Positions 17,666 through 27,017 of a DNA stretch of 64,000 nucleotides are shown one piece after another (positions within the stretch are counted from its first letter, which is position 1; the number at the start of each line of letters is the position of its first letter). This DNA comes from Verrucomicrobiaceae bacterium (GTDB lineage Bacteria > Verrucomicrobiota > Verrucomicrobiia > Verrucomicrobiales > Verrucomicrobiaceae). The position numbers and the translations under genes were made by a program. The notes beneath the pieces are model-generated. The model was not told the origin of the DNA. It saw only the letters and a program-made list of their open reading frames with translations, and ran no database searches. Location: contig CANNQP010000001.1 in the NCBI GenBank assembly GCA_947507875.1, forward strand, positions 272,684-336,683, written 5' to 3'.

Positions 17666-20023
17666 ATGAACCTGACACTGAATTCCATCCTCTACCCTGT
17701 ACTGTTTTTTTCGGTGCCACTCACCATTCAGGCAGAAGTCCGCAAATGGACAAGCAAGGCTGGGACTTCTCTGGAAGCAGAAATGACAGGCGTAGATATC
17801 GCGGCACGAACCATCACGCTAAAAAAAGCGGATGGCACCCCATTGACCATCCCGATTGATGCACTTTCGGATTCAGACAAAGCCTTCGCTGCTGCGGAAT
17901 GGAAAAAAATGCAAGCTGCGCCAGCCACAGCAGGCACCCCTGCGCCGGCCACCACACCGACAACCACAGCCCAACCTGCAGCTACACCTACCGCTCCTGC
18001 CGCAGCAGTGCCTGGACGCCCTGCCCCACCCCGCCCTGCCCTGACGATTCTTCCTGCGAAAAGCTTCAAGGCTCCCAATAGCGCAGATTACCTGTCGAAA
18101 GTTCTTAAAACACGGCCACGCCTCATTCATGCTGACCCAGGTTGGGCCAGGCTGAAAGGCTACAACGCCTCAGACCCTGTGTTTGCAAAGATGATGGCCA
18201 ACCTGAAAGCCGCCGGTGAAAAGCTACTCGAAACGCCTGAACTTACTCGTGTCTTTGGTGAGCAGCGAGGCACCGTCACCCCAGGGTCAAAAGCCATGTA
18301 TCGTATAGCCACGCTCGGGGCTCTCAAATTCTTGGATGGTGATCCACGCTGGGAAGAAAGAGCTGTGCGTGAAATGATCGCCATCACGGATCCAGCCACT
18401 TTCCAGAACTGGTATGTCGATGAGCCTGAGGTAACGGCTGACTTTCTCATCGCAGCCTCGTTGGGTTACGACTACTTCCGCAATGCTTTCACCGCGAAAC
18501 AGCTCAGCGATGTGAAACTCTACATGGTACAAAAAGGCATTGATGCCTTGGCGGCTCGCCTCAAAGGAGACCCCATCCCACAAACGGCGCGGGGACAATC
18601 GGCAGGCACAGAATCTGCGCCTAAACCCAAAGCAGCACCGGCGAAACCCAATAGCAAGAAACAGGACGATGCTGAAGCAGACGCTGAGCACATGATCATG
18701 GCTTCGGCCTTGATCATGTCAGCCATTTGTCTGGCCGATGACGATCCTTCAGCAGCCCGCCAAGCGATTGATGGTGCCGCGAAAATCTTCGGCAAAGGCA
18801 TGACTCATTTTGCACCTGCCGGCATCTGGCCTGAAGGCATGGAAGCTGGAGAAGAAGTCTTGGATTACGCCATCATGGTTTTGCAAACCTTAAAAAGCAA
18901 CATGGGTGGAGACTTCGGCTTTAGCCTACTCGAGGGTATTCCTCAGGCGGGCCTGGCTCGCTTGCATCTGGTCGGCCCCACCGGGGCTTTGTTCAACTAT
19001 GGTGATTCAGCGGCCACCAATCTATCTCGTCCATGGGTTAGCACTTGGCTGGCAGGACAGCACGGAAACTTTGGCCAAAAAGCGCTCACAGCAGGATCTG
19101 CTCCCGGAGCAGAAAGCGCCTTCTTGAACCTCGCTGGACATGTCATGTATTACAATGAGCACGCTGCAGGAGATGGCAAAGCGGACACCTTAGACTATGG
19201 TTTTGTCGGAGGTCAGCTTGCCACTCTGCGCACAGCATGGGATCGAAACGCACTTTACGTTGCCATGAAAGGCGGCGATAACAACATCTCGACAGCACAA
19301 TTGGACCTGGGCAGCTTTATCTTAGATGCCGCTGGAAAAAGGTGGGCTATCGAACTCGGAGCCGAAAGTGATCGAGCCCCAGGCTTTGATCCCAAAGCCA
19401 CCGACCGTTCCAAACGCTATCAGCTTTATGTCGAAGGTACACCTGGCCAGAACACACTGGAAATTGGCCAAGAAGAAGACGCACCTGCGGCCAAGAAAGG
19501 GTCACCGACTCCAAACCCTGTGATCAGCACGAATCAATCCTTCGATGCCAAAGCACAAACCCTGTTTATCAAAAGCACGGCAGAAGTAGGAATGGCTGCT
19601 TTCGATCTCAAAGAAGCTTACTCCAAGGCCACCAAAGAAGCGATCCGAGGCATCATGCTGGTTCGTGGCCCTAAACCTTATGTCATTCTTCAGGATGACT
19701 TGGTGATCAAAAACAACACCCCGGTGACTTGGAAAATGCATACCCGTGCTGAAATTAGCGTGGATGGAAAATCGGCCACCTTAACCGACAAAGAACAAAA
19801 ACTTCATGCAGTGATTCTTTCACCTGCCAACGCGACCTTCAGCACCACGGAGCCGCCTGAACCCGCAAACGAACAAATGAAAAAGCTGACTGGCATACAC
19901 GTCCTCAAAGTGAATGTAGCTGAAGGAAAAGGGCCCCAGACGATTAGCATTGCTTTTGCTCCAGGTGAACCCCCACCCGCCCATGCCGTGAAACCCATCA
20001 CGGAATGGATGGGAAAAAAATAA
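17666..20023 (+). CDS. Secreted heparinase-like protein with N-terminal SHD1-like domain
   Basis: From the ATG at 17666 the product is 785 residues with a signal peptide (LNSILYPVLFFSVPLTIQA). Residues about 25-80 (VRKWTSKAGTSLEAEMTGVD, TITLKKADGTPLTIPIDAL) match the SHD1-type domain common in Planctomycetes and Verrucomicrobia. A Pro/Ala/Thr-rich linker follows. Residues about 160-480 form an alpha-helical, toroid-like part (ETPELTRVFG, NWYVDEPEVTADFLIAASLGYDYF, GIWPEGMEAGEEVLDYAIM). The last third is beta-rich and contains GGDNNISTAQLDLGSFILD, which corresponds to the His/Asp/Gly segment of the heparinase II/III C-terminal domain. I infer a polysaccharide lyase or a non-catalytic relative; the conserved His normally found in GDNxxxHxxLD is replaced here by Thr. 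An MFS transporter gene follows 106 bp downstream. Confidence 0.75.
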   Translation: MNLTLNSILYPVLFFSVPLTIQAEVRKWTSKAGTSLEAEMTGVDIAARTITLKKADGTPLTIPIDALSDSDKAFAAAEWKKMQAAPATAGTPAPATTPTTTAQPAATPTAPAAAVPGRPAPPRPALTILPAKSFKAPNSADYLSKVLKTRPRLIHADPGWARLKGYNASDPVFAKMMANLKAAGEKLLETPELTRVFGEQRGTVTPGSKAMYRIATLGALKFLDGDPRWEERAVREMIAITDPATFQNWYVDEPEVTADFLIAASLGYDYFRNAFTAKQLSDVKLYMVQKGIDALAARLKGDPIPQTARGQSAGTESAPKPKAAPAKPNSKKQDDAEADAEHMIMASALIMSAICLADDDPSAARQAIDGAAKIFGKGMTHFAPAGIWPEGMEAGEEVLDYAIMVLQTLKSNMGGDFGFSLLEGIPQAGLARLHLVGPTGALFNYGDSAATNLSRPWVSTWLAGQHGNFGQKALTAGSAPGAESAFLNLAGHVMYYNEHAAGDGKADTLDYGFVGGQLATLRTAWDRNALYVAMKGGDNNISTAQLDLGSFILDAAGKRWAIELGAESDRAPGFDPKATDRSKRYQLYVEGTPGQNTLEIGQEEDAPAAKKGSPTPNPVISTNQSFDAKAQTLFIKSTAEVGMAAFDLKEAYSKATKEAIRGIMLVRGPKPYVILQDDLVIKNNTPVTWKMHTRAEISVDGKSATLTDKEQKLHAVILSPANATFSTTEPPEPANEQMKKLTGIHVLKVNVAEGKGPQTISIAFAPGEPPPAHAVKPITEWMGKK

Positions 20024-20129
20024 TCGACTGTCCTCAAGCAGCAGGCGCGGACTCAGCCGAAATCGATAAGGATAGCCGGCAGAGTCCTATCCAAAAGCAC
20101 TGCACCTTTCTTCCGAGCGTTAGCCCACG

Positions 20130-21437
20130 ATGTCACAGCCTACTTCGCCTCCTGAAATCACAAAACTGAGTGAGCTAAGCCCGCACCAACGCCGTTCTGG
20201 CATCGCTGCTTGGTTAGGCTGGCTGTTTGATGGCCTCGACATGCACATCTACACGCTGGTCGCCACGCCGTTCGTGGCCGCCTTGCTGATGCATGATGGA
20301 CTGATGCCAGACCCTAAGGATGTGGACACAAAGGCCTCCATCATTCAGGCAGCCTTTCTCGTGGGTTGGGCACTGGGCGGAGGTTTTTTTGGCAGGCTTG
20401 GCGATGTGCTAGGCCGCAGCCGCACGCTTGTTTTGACCATCCTGTTTTATGCAGGCTTCACTGGCTTATCGGCTTTTTGCACCGAGTGGTGGCACCTCCT
20501 GATCTGTCGCTTTCTTTCCGCTCTTGGCATCGGTGGTGAATGGGCAGTGGGTGCTTCTTTGTTGTCCGAAACCTGGCCTAAAAAGTGGCGCCCCTGGATT
20601 GCCGCGACTCTTCAGACAGCAGTAAACATGGGGGTTCTTTTGGCCTGTGCTGCGGGTGCTACCTTTGCCTGGATCGTAAGCCAAGGCTGGATGACCGAAG
20701 CCATGAGTCATCGCATCGTCTTTTTGGTGGGGATCCTCCCCGCCTTAATCACGCTGTGGATTCGCAAAGCGGTTCCCGAAACGGAGGAATGGTCTGCCGC
20801 AGCCACAAAGCGGAAACCACCTCAAATTCGTGAGTTATTTGGTCCTCAGGTGGCAAGCACGACGTGGAGAGTGCTCGTGATCTGCGCCGTCTCCCTGACC
20901 GCCCACTGGGCTTTCATGTTTTGGCAGCAAAGTCTCATCCGTGCTTTACCAGAAGTGAAAGCGCTACCGGGTATCGAACAGACTCGCGCCGTGGTTGAAG
21001 CCTTGGTGTGGATCATGAGTGGCTCCATTTTGGGCAATTATGTGGCAGGTTTCCTGGCCAAAATCTGGGGATATCGATTCGCCATCGTCATCATGCTCTT
21101 GGGTTACGCAGCTGCCATGCTAACTGCCTTTCACAGCGTATCTGCGTGGACGCATGAGCAGATGCTGATCTGGTATGCTGTCATCGGTCTATGCCAGGGT
21201 GTCTTTGGACTCTTCACGATGTGCTTGCCTCCCCTTTTCCCCACCTTGCTGCGCACCACAGGGGCAGGATTTTGCTACAACATCGGCCGCATTGTGGCAG
21301 CCATCGGCACGGTAGTTTTTAAGCTTTATGTCCCCGTGGGTGACTATCATCAAGCGTTGTATCTCGCCGGTTGGCTTTTCATCCCCGCTGCCGCGATTGC
21401 TCTGCTTTTGCCTGAGGAAAAAGAGGAAGCAGCTTGA
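20130..21437 (+). CDS. MFS transporter (metabolite:H+ symporter)
   Basis: A 435-residue MFS carrier with 12 predicted helices. GWLFDGLDMHIYTLV in helix 1 has the Asp typical of aromatic acid and sugar proton symporters. The motif-A loop reads GRLGDVLGRSRTL, and LGIGGEWAVGASLLSETWP is the family signature after helix 4. In the second half LFTMCLPPLFPTLLRTTGAGFCYNIGR is also typical. The substrate is not predictable; the position after the lyase-like secreted protein on the same strand suggests uptake of a breakdown product, which is inference. It converges on the FtsX-type gene with a 9-bp gap. Confidence 0.88.
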   Translation: MSQPTSPPEITKLSELSPHQRRSGIAAWLGWLFDGLDMHIYTLVATPFVAALLMHDGLMPDPKDVDTKASIIQAAFLVGWALGGGFFGRLGDVLGRSRTLVLTILFYAGFTGLSAFCTEWWHLLICRFLSALGIGGEWAVGASLLSETWPKKWRPWIAATLQTAVNMGVLLACAAGATFAWIVSQGWMTEAMSHRIVFLVGILPALITLWIRKAVPETEEWSAAATKRKPPQIRELFGPQVASTTWRVLVICAVSLTAHWAFMFWQQSLIRALPEVKALPGIEQTRAVVEALVWIMSGSILGNYVAGFLAKIWGYRFAIVIMLLGYAAAMLTAFHSVSAWTHEQMLIWYAVIGLCQGVFGLFTMCLPPLFPTLLRTTGAGFCYNIGRIVAAIGTVVFKLYVPVGDYHQALYLAGWLFIPAAAIALLLPEEKEEAA

Positions 21438-21446
21438 GTTTTCGCC

Positions 21447-23816
21447 TCAATCTCTCGCCTTGAGCACACCGACCATGTCCAGTTGTCGGAGCATTCTTCC
21501 CACCACGGCAAAGCAAGCCAAAGCCGCGCCGGACACGACCAGTATCGCCACGCTATAAGTTTGATCACTAATGATCAGGGGTAAGCGAACCGTTTCAGTC
21601 CTCACCTGAGTGATGATCCACATGGCTAGGCCTTTGCCAAAAAGCAACCCAAGTGGCAATGCAATCACGACAAGCATGGTGAGTTCCCCCAGTAAAACCG
21701 CAGCGACCTCTCGCTGAGTGAACCCGACAACCCGAAGCGTGGCGAGGTCTCTTCCGCGTTCACTAAGTGCAATGCGAGCGCTGTTGTAAACAACGCCAAA
21801 CGCAACGATGACCGCCAGTGAAAAATAAAGCCTTTGCAAGATACTAATGCTTTCGCCTGTCGTGCTTCGAAAGGCAGCTAACTGATCTTTTTTGACCAAG
21901 GTGGTGGCTAACCTTGGTGTGGCTTTCACCTCTTTCATGAAAGCTTCCCAGCGATTTTGATCCACTCGGAGATAGGCACCACTCACACTTTCACCTTCCT
22001 TCATGACACGACGTAGCGCCTCAATGTCCATGAAAGCAGAGACACCCGAGAAATCTTCGATCAGACCTCGAACAGGCAATTGCAGAACAGGACGCTTTCC
22101 TTCTAAAACCACGACCCTCACGAGCTGTCCTGTAGTGATCCCCAGAGCTTCTGCCAATGCCTTTGACATCACGAGTCCGTCCTTGGGCAGGACTATGCGC
22201 CGGCCTTGAGCATCGAGCAATCGATTCAAAACCGCATTCTCAGGGAGCCCTGTTAACGCCAATCGCCGCGAAAAGGCCCCATGTTCAAAGCGGGCCTGAA
22301 CCGCTCTTATCGGTTCAGCCAGCGTTACTCCCGGCAGATGCTCCAGGTCATGCAGAGCCTTGGCGGAACCTGGTTCGATAAGAAAAGTGACCACATCTTG
22401 CCTCTGCGCATCATTCCATTGGTAGGTCAGGAGATAATCGATGCTGTCAGCCATGCTTCCTGGCAACACCATAAGCCCAGTAGCCAAAGAAAGCCCAGCG
22501 ACCGTGAAGGCGGATTGCCATGGACGACGCTCTATGTTTCGAAGCGCCATGCGCCAAGCCGGACTCATCCAATTCGCCAGACCGACGCGCTCAAGAAAAC
22601 TTGGTTTGTAGCTAGCTGGCGGCTCAGGGCGCATGGCCTCGGCGGGCGGTAACTTCACAGCCATCCAAACTACACTCAACACCCCGACCAACGAGGCCAG
22701 TGCACTCACGATCAAAGCCACTGCGACAGAACTGTAATCCATTACAAAATCCAAAGACGGAAATCGAAAGAACAACCGATACAAAGACAAGAGACCACCG
22801 CCCATGAACCGACCAGCAAGACCACCTAGGCATGACCCCAACACGACAATCACCATGGCAAAACCCAAGTAGTGTCTGCCTACCTGCCATGAAGAATAGC
22901 CCAAGGCTTTCAGCTGAGCAATTTGCTCACGTTGCAACCTCACCAGACGTGCGAGAACCGCATTCACCATGAAAGCAGCAACACTCAAGAAGACCAAGGG
23001 GTAAGCGACGGAAAGCGCTCGCAACACCATCAATTCATCATTCAGCCGTTTCGCACTGCCATGATCACTGCGCGTGATGGCACCAGCCACCCCATAAGTG
23101 CTCAACATCCGATCCAACTCTGCAAGGATCGGCCCCGACTCAACTCCAGGAGCCAAATCCACACAAAAGTCATTGAAAGCCCCATCCATGTCATAAGCAG
23201 CAGACAGCGCCCTGTAGTTCATCCAGAACACACCGAAACGCTTGTTGTCTGGCAAACTCTCCCCTGCCCTCGCCTCAAAAACATATTCGGGAGACAAGCC
23301 AATCCCTGTAATCTGCAACACATCTGAACGACCATTGATGATGGCCTGAACCCGATCGCCAGGCTGCAATCCATTCGCCTCAGCAAACGCCTCACTGACC
23401 AAAGCTTCACGCCTCGCATCTGGCTGGGGCATTCTCCCTCGACGCAGAAACACTTGGTTCAACACGGGTTGCGATCCGCTTTCAGGCAAAGAAACCAACT
23501 GCCCCGAACACGGCACGGAAACACCGGGCAAATCCAACACCGCAGCTTGAACCACTCGAAGCTCAAGGGCGGCAATCCCTGGGATTTGCATGATTCGATC
23601 TTTGAGAGACAAAGGCGCACGCTTCAGCGTTCCAAACACATCAGCCATTCGATGTGATTGATAATAATCATCTCGAGTCTGCTCCAAGGTTAGCAGCAGA
23701 CTTCGAGTCATGATCATCATGGCTAATCCACAGGCCATGACCAGTGACACCGCTAGCACTTGGCCCTTCATGCGGCCCAAATCGCGCAGCAATTTCAAAT
23801 CAAGCGGTGTCAGCAT
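21447..23816 (-). CDS. ABC transporter permease with two FtsX domains
   Basis: A protein of about 789 residues with an N-terminal helix (VLAVSLVMACGLAMMIMTRSL), a large extracytoplasmic MacB-like domain, three helices of a first FtsX domain (PLVFLSVAAFMVNAVLARL to about residue 390), a second anchoring helix and outer domain, and a second FtsX domain at the C-terminus (VYNSARIALSERGRDLATLRVVGFTQREV). This duplicated layout is that of MacB/LolC-type type VII ABC permeases, which work with a separate ATPase on lipoproteins, peptides or lipids. No matching ATPase is adjacent; the neighbour upstream, 6 bp away, is apbE. I chose ATG at 23816 over the TTG two codons upstream. Confidence 0.85.
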   Translation of the reverse strand: MLTPLDLKLLRDLGRMKGQVLAVSLVMACGLAMMIMTRSLLLTLEQTRDDYYQSHRMADVFGTLKRAPLSLKDRIMQIPGIAALELRVVQAAVLDLPGVSVPCSGQLVSLPESGSQPVLNQVFLRRGRMPQPDARREALVSEAFAEANGLQPGDRVQAIINGRSDVLQITGIGLSPEYVFEARAGESLPDNKRFGVFWMNYRALSAAYDMDGAFNDFCVDLAPGVESGPILAELDRMLSTYGVAGAITRSDHGSAKRLNDELMVLRALSVAYPLVFLSVAAFMVNAVLARLVRLQREQIAQLKALGYSSWQVGRHYLGFAMVIVVLGSCLGGLAGRFMGGGLLSLYRLFFRFPSLDFVMDYSSVAVALIVSALASLVGVLSVVWMAVKLPPAEAMRPEPPASYKPSFLERVGLANWMSPAWRMALRNIERRPWQSAFTVAGLSLATGLMVLPGSMADSIDYLLTYQWNDAQRQDVVTFLIEPGSAKALHDLEHLPGVTLAEPIRAVQARFEHGAFSRRLALTGLPENAVLNRLLDAQGRRIVLPKDGLVMSKALAEALGITTGQLVRVVVLEGKRPVLQLPVRGLIEDFSGVSAFMDIEALRRVMKEGESVSGAYLRVDQNRWEAFMKEVKATPRLATTLVKKDQLAAFRSTTGESISILQRLYFSLAVIVAFGVVYNSARIALSERGRDLATLRVVGFTQREVAAVLLGELTMLVVIALPLGLLFGKGLAMWIITQVRTETVRLPLIISDQTYSVAILVVSGAALACFAVVGRMLRQLDMVGVLKARD

Positions 23817-23822
23817 GCACAA

Positions 23823-24764
23823 CTATGGACTAGCGTTCACTTTTGTAAATCTGACCTCAACCTCGGGAAACTGACGCGCCCACTTTTGACCAGCCTCTTT
23901 CCCCATGACACACAGGGCAGTTGCCAAGGCGTCAGTTGTCGCACCATCTGGAGCAATCACGCTACATGCAATTCGCTCTCTTAAACCCAAACCCGTTCGC
24001 GGAGAGATGATGTGAGAGTAGCGCACGCCGTCGATCTCCACGTACTGATAAAGATCTCCTGAGGTCGAGACGGCCCGCTGACAAAGTAGGATTCGAGTTT
24101 TGCTGAGCTTGTCAGCCGTCAACATGACCTCCCACCCCTTTTGATCAGGTGGAGCTTCACCTGCCACGGTATCACCACCAGCTTGCACAATCGCCTTTGG
24201 AATGCCCTCTTGTTTCAAAATCCTCAAACACTCATCAGCCGCCCACCCCTTGGCAATGCCGCCAAGATCAATCAGGGTTCCCGGAGAAAGCAGAACCATT
24301 CGAGCATCCTCTTGAACTCGAATACGTTTCCAATCTGTTGCTGCAATCGCCAACGCCAAACGATCCTGCGGAGGCAATCGGCCCGTGCGTTTGGTTCTTC
24401 TCCAAAGGTGGCTCAGATGGCCACACGTTGGATCAAAAGCTCCATGGGTCATGTTCGCTAGGGCCACTGATTTTTTCAAAATTGCATACAAAGGTTCACT
24501 AACCGCATACGGCATCGAAGCATCTGGCGCACAAAGACGCATCAACTCACTGGCAGGGTCATAATCCGTGAACCTCGCATTCAGCTCTGCGATTCGTTCA
24601 TAACACTTTTGCACCGCACGACTCGCCTTCCCTTGCTCTTCGCAATAACACGAAATGCGAAACGTGGTGGCCATGCCTGAACCAGAAAAGTCGTATCGAT
24701 GCAAAAGGTCTCCAGCAGTCGCAAAACTACCGATCAAAAGATGAAAAAATGCCAAGCAACGCAT
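23823..24764 (-). CDS. apbE: FAD:protein FMN transferase (ApbE family)
   Basis: A 313-residue enzyme that attaches FMN covalently to Thr in target flavoproteins. A signal peptide (CLAFFHLLIGSFATA) indicates export or inner-membrane attachment. Family motifs: GSGMATTFRI, THGAFDPTCGHLSHLW (usual FDPTVGPLVxLW), LIDLGGIAKGWAADEC, IVQAGGDTVA, AVSTSGDLYQYVEIDG, SHIISPRTGLG and the metal-binding TDALATALCVMG. It lies 6 bp before the FtsX-type permease and 47 bp after nasA, and so could be part of the same transcript. No obvious flavinylation target (NqrB/C, RnfG, or an FMN-binding domain) is seen in the window. Confidence 0.92.
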   Translation of the reverse strand: MRCLAFFHLLIGSFATAGDLLHRYDFSGSGMATTFRISCYCEEQGKASRAVQKCYERIAELNARFTDYDPASELMRLCAPDASMPYAVSEPLYAILKKSVALANMTHGAFDPTCGHLSHLWRRTKRTGRLPPQDRLALAIAATDWKRIRVQEDARMVLLSPGTLIDLGGIAKGWAADECLRILKQEGIPKAIVQAGGDTVAGEAPPDQKGWEVMLTADKLSKTRILLCQRAVSTSGDLYQYVEIDGVRYSHIISPRTGLGLRERIACSVIAPDGATTDALATALCVMGKEAGQKWARQFPEVEVRFTKVNASP

Positions 24765-24811
24765 CGTCGAACAACATGAACAACAACGAACCTCATGTCG
24801 ATGATGTCAGC

Positions 24812-27016
24812 TCAAAAAAGTGGAATCGACTCTTTCTCCCACTCAACCCGCACCGTCGAGTACTTGTAACTCGGCTGACGGCTCAGCGGATCAAACGAAG
24901 CATGCGTGAGTTGGTTCACCTGCGCATCATGCATCGGCAAATACACCTCGCCGGGCTTCACACAGCCCGTCAATCGGGTCAATGCCGTCAATTCCGCCCG
25001 CTTCGAGATCACACGCACCCGCTGCCCATCCCGAACACCCAGTTTCGCCGCATCCTCGGGATTCAGATCCAGCATCAACTCCTCCGGCACCATCTTCGCC
25101 AGCACCGCCGACTTCCCCGTCCGCGTCTCCGTGTGCCACTGCGCACTCGTGCCGCGGCCCGTCATCAAAATGAGCGGAAACTCCGCACAACGCTGCTCCG
25201 GCGGCACGACAGGCTCATCAAAGCAAAACTTCGCCCGCTGATCCTCGGTGAAGAACTTTCCATCCTCAAACAGCCGCCGTTCATTCGTCATTCGCCATTC
25301 GTCATTCGTCATTTTAGCTGGCCACTGCACGCCGCCGTGCTGGCGGATCATGTCGTAGCCTTCGATACCCGTGATCTCACACGGCTGCCCTTCGGAGCAG
25401 CGTTGCAGCACGCGAAACACCGCCTCCGGCGTCTGCCACTCGCGGAACTTCTCCCCGCATCCCCAATAGTGAGCGATGAGCCGGAAGATGTGGAAATCGG
25501 CCAGCGATTGGCCGGGGGCGCGACGCACCTTCGGGCTGTAGCCGATGCGACGCTCGGAATTGATGAAGCAGCCTTCTTTTTCGCCCCAACCGGCCGCGGG
25601 TAGCACGAGGTGGGCTCGTTTTGCCGTCTCGGTGCTGCAGTACATGTCCTGCACGACGAGGAAATCGAGCTTGTCGAGGATGCGGTTCATCTCGTTCTGG
25701 TCGATCCACGAATGACTCGGATTCGTCGCGACAAACCAAATGGCCTTCACCGTGCCTGCATCCGCCGCCGCGATGATTTGATCATAGGCCAGACTCGGAC
25801 GGTCCGGGATACGGTCGACGGGAATGCCCATCGCCAGCGAGATCTTCTCTCGGTGTTTCGGATTCTTGAAATCATGCCCACCAAACAAGTTCGTCGTGTT
25901 TGAGAACAAGCGTGATCCCATCGCATTGCACTGGCCGGTGATGGAATTCGCTCCCGTGCCCGGTTTGCCGATGTTTCCTGTCATCAACGCCAGATTGATG
26001 ATCGCCTGTGCCGTGCGCGTGGCTTGGTGGCCTTGATTCACGCCCATCGTCCACCAGAAACTGACCGCTTTGCCTTCCCGGATGATTTTAGCAAAACGAA
26101 GCAGTCTTTCGATGCTGATGCCCGATTCTGCGGAGACACGTTCTGGCGTAAAAGCCGCCACAAAAGCCGCGAAAGCATCAAATCCGTTCGTGTGGGCCTC
26201 GACGAAGCTTTGATCCACACCTCCATCACGAATCAGCAGATGCGCGAGACCATAGAGCAGCGTCAAATCGCTCTTCGGCTTGATGGCGTAGTGCTGCGAG
26301 GCCGCCATTGCCGTTTCCGTCGTGCGGGGATCGACGACGATGATCTCGGGCTGGCGTTTGTTCTTCAAAACACGCTGCCACATGATCGGATGCGCGATGC
26401 AGGGGTTCGCGCCGATGAAGACAAGCACATCGCTCTCCTCAAAGTCGGCGTAAGTGAAGGGTGGCGCATCGAAGCCGAAGCTTTCTTTGTAGGCGGTGAC
26501 GGCGGTGGCCATGCACTGGCGCGTGTTGCCATCGCCATGAATCATGCCCATGCCGAACTTCGCTAAAGCGCCGAGAAAGGCCATCTCCTCGAACATGATC
26601 TGCCCCGTGCTGAGAAACGCGGCGGCCTCGGGACCGTGCTGGTCGAGGATGCGCTTCATCTGATCGCAGAAGTAGCGCAGCGCGGTGTCCCAATCGACTT
26701 CTTTGCCATGCAGCAGCGGCATGCGAGCGCGATCCGGTGCATCGAGCACACTCAGCGCCTCCCAGCCCTTTGGACAGGCGGTGCCGAGGTTCACGGGGTA
26801 ATCGGGATCAGGCGTGAGATTGATCGCCGCGCCGTCCTTGAGGTGAATGTTCAATCCGCAGCCGGTGGAGCAGAAGCCGCACACGGCTTTGGTCGTCGCA
26901 TCTGGCAGCAATCGCGATGGAACCTGCCCGAGCCCGAACTTCGCCGGTTCACGCACCAGATCGGCCGTCAGCGGGCCGGTCCATTCGCGGAAGGTCATGG
27001 CAGGTGCGGTGAGCAT
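24812..27016 (-). CDS. nasA: Assimilatory nitrate reductase catalytic subunit
   Basis: Molybdopterin enzyme reducing nitrate to nitrite, 734 residues, without a Tat signal and therefore cytoplasmic. An N-terminal [4Fe-4S] cluster is bound by CGFCSTGCG and the Cys of GTACPKGW. The molybdenum-pterin domains show [55 protein letters not shown]-like [20 protein letters not shown] and [23 protein letters not shown]. The C-terminal dinucleotide-binding domain is [19 protein letters not shown]. No fused [2Fe-2S] or flavin domain is present. The gene is 1 bp from the DmsBC-like gene, which I take as its electron-donating partner. Residues about 568-580 ([13 protein letters not shown]) are encoded by a heptamer tandem array and look like an insertion in a surface linker. 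Confidence 0.93.
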   Translation of the reverse strand: MLTAPAMTFREWTGPLTADLVREPAKFGLGQVPSRLLPDATTKAVCGFCSTGCGLNIHLKDGAAINLTPDPDYPVNLGTACPKGWEALSVLDAPDRARMPLLHGKEVDWDTALRYFCDQMKRILDQHGPEAAAFLSTGQIMFEEMAFLGALAKFGMGMIHGDGNTRQCMATAVTAYKESFGFDAPPFTYADFEESDVLVFIGANPCIAHPIMWQRVLKNKRQPEIIVVDPRTTETAMAASQHYAIKPKSDLTLLYGLAHLLIRDGGVDQSFVEAHTNGFDAFAAFVAAFTPERVSAESGISIERLLRFAKIIREGKAVSFWWTMGVNQGHQATRTAQAIINLALMTGNIGKPGTGANSITGQCNAMGSRLFSNTTNLFGGHDFKNPKHREKISLAMGIPVDRIPDRPSLAYDQIIAAADAGTVKAIWFVATNPSHSWIDQNEMNRILDKLDFLVVQDMYCSTETAKRAHLVLPAAGWGEKEGCFINSERRIGYSPKVRRAPGQSLADFHIFRLIAHYWGCGEKFREWQTPEAVFRVLQRCSEGQPCEITGIEGYDMIRQHGGVQWPAKMTNDEWRMTNERRLFEDGKFFTEDQRAKFCFDEPVVPPEQRCAEFPLILMTGRGTSAQWHTETRTGKSAVLAKMVPEELMLDLNPEDAAKLGVRDGQRVRVISKRAELTALTRLTGCVKPGEVYLPMHDAQVNQLTHASFDPLSRQPSYKYSTVRVEWEKESIPLF
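25283..25310. repeat. Four tandem heptamers inside nasA
   Basis: Four consecutive 7-bp units on the plus strand: ATTCGTC, ATTCGCC, ATTCGTC, ATTCGTC, followed by a partial ATT. The array is in frame with nasA and encodes the [11 protein letters not shown] peptide. It has the same architecture (four heptamers) as the intergenic arrays further along, with a related but distinct unit. Confidence 0.9.
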
Positions 27017-27017
27017 C

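Noticed and set aside
24749..25603. 284-codon plus-strand frame opposite nasA
   Set aside because: Antisense of a high-GC coding region; Arg/His-rich composition typical of shadows; NasA on the other strand is complete.
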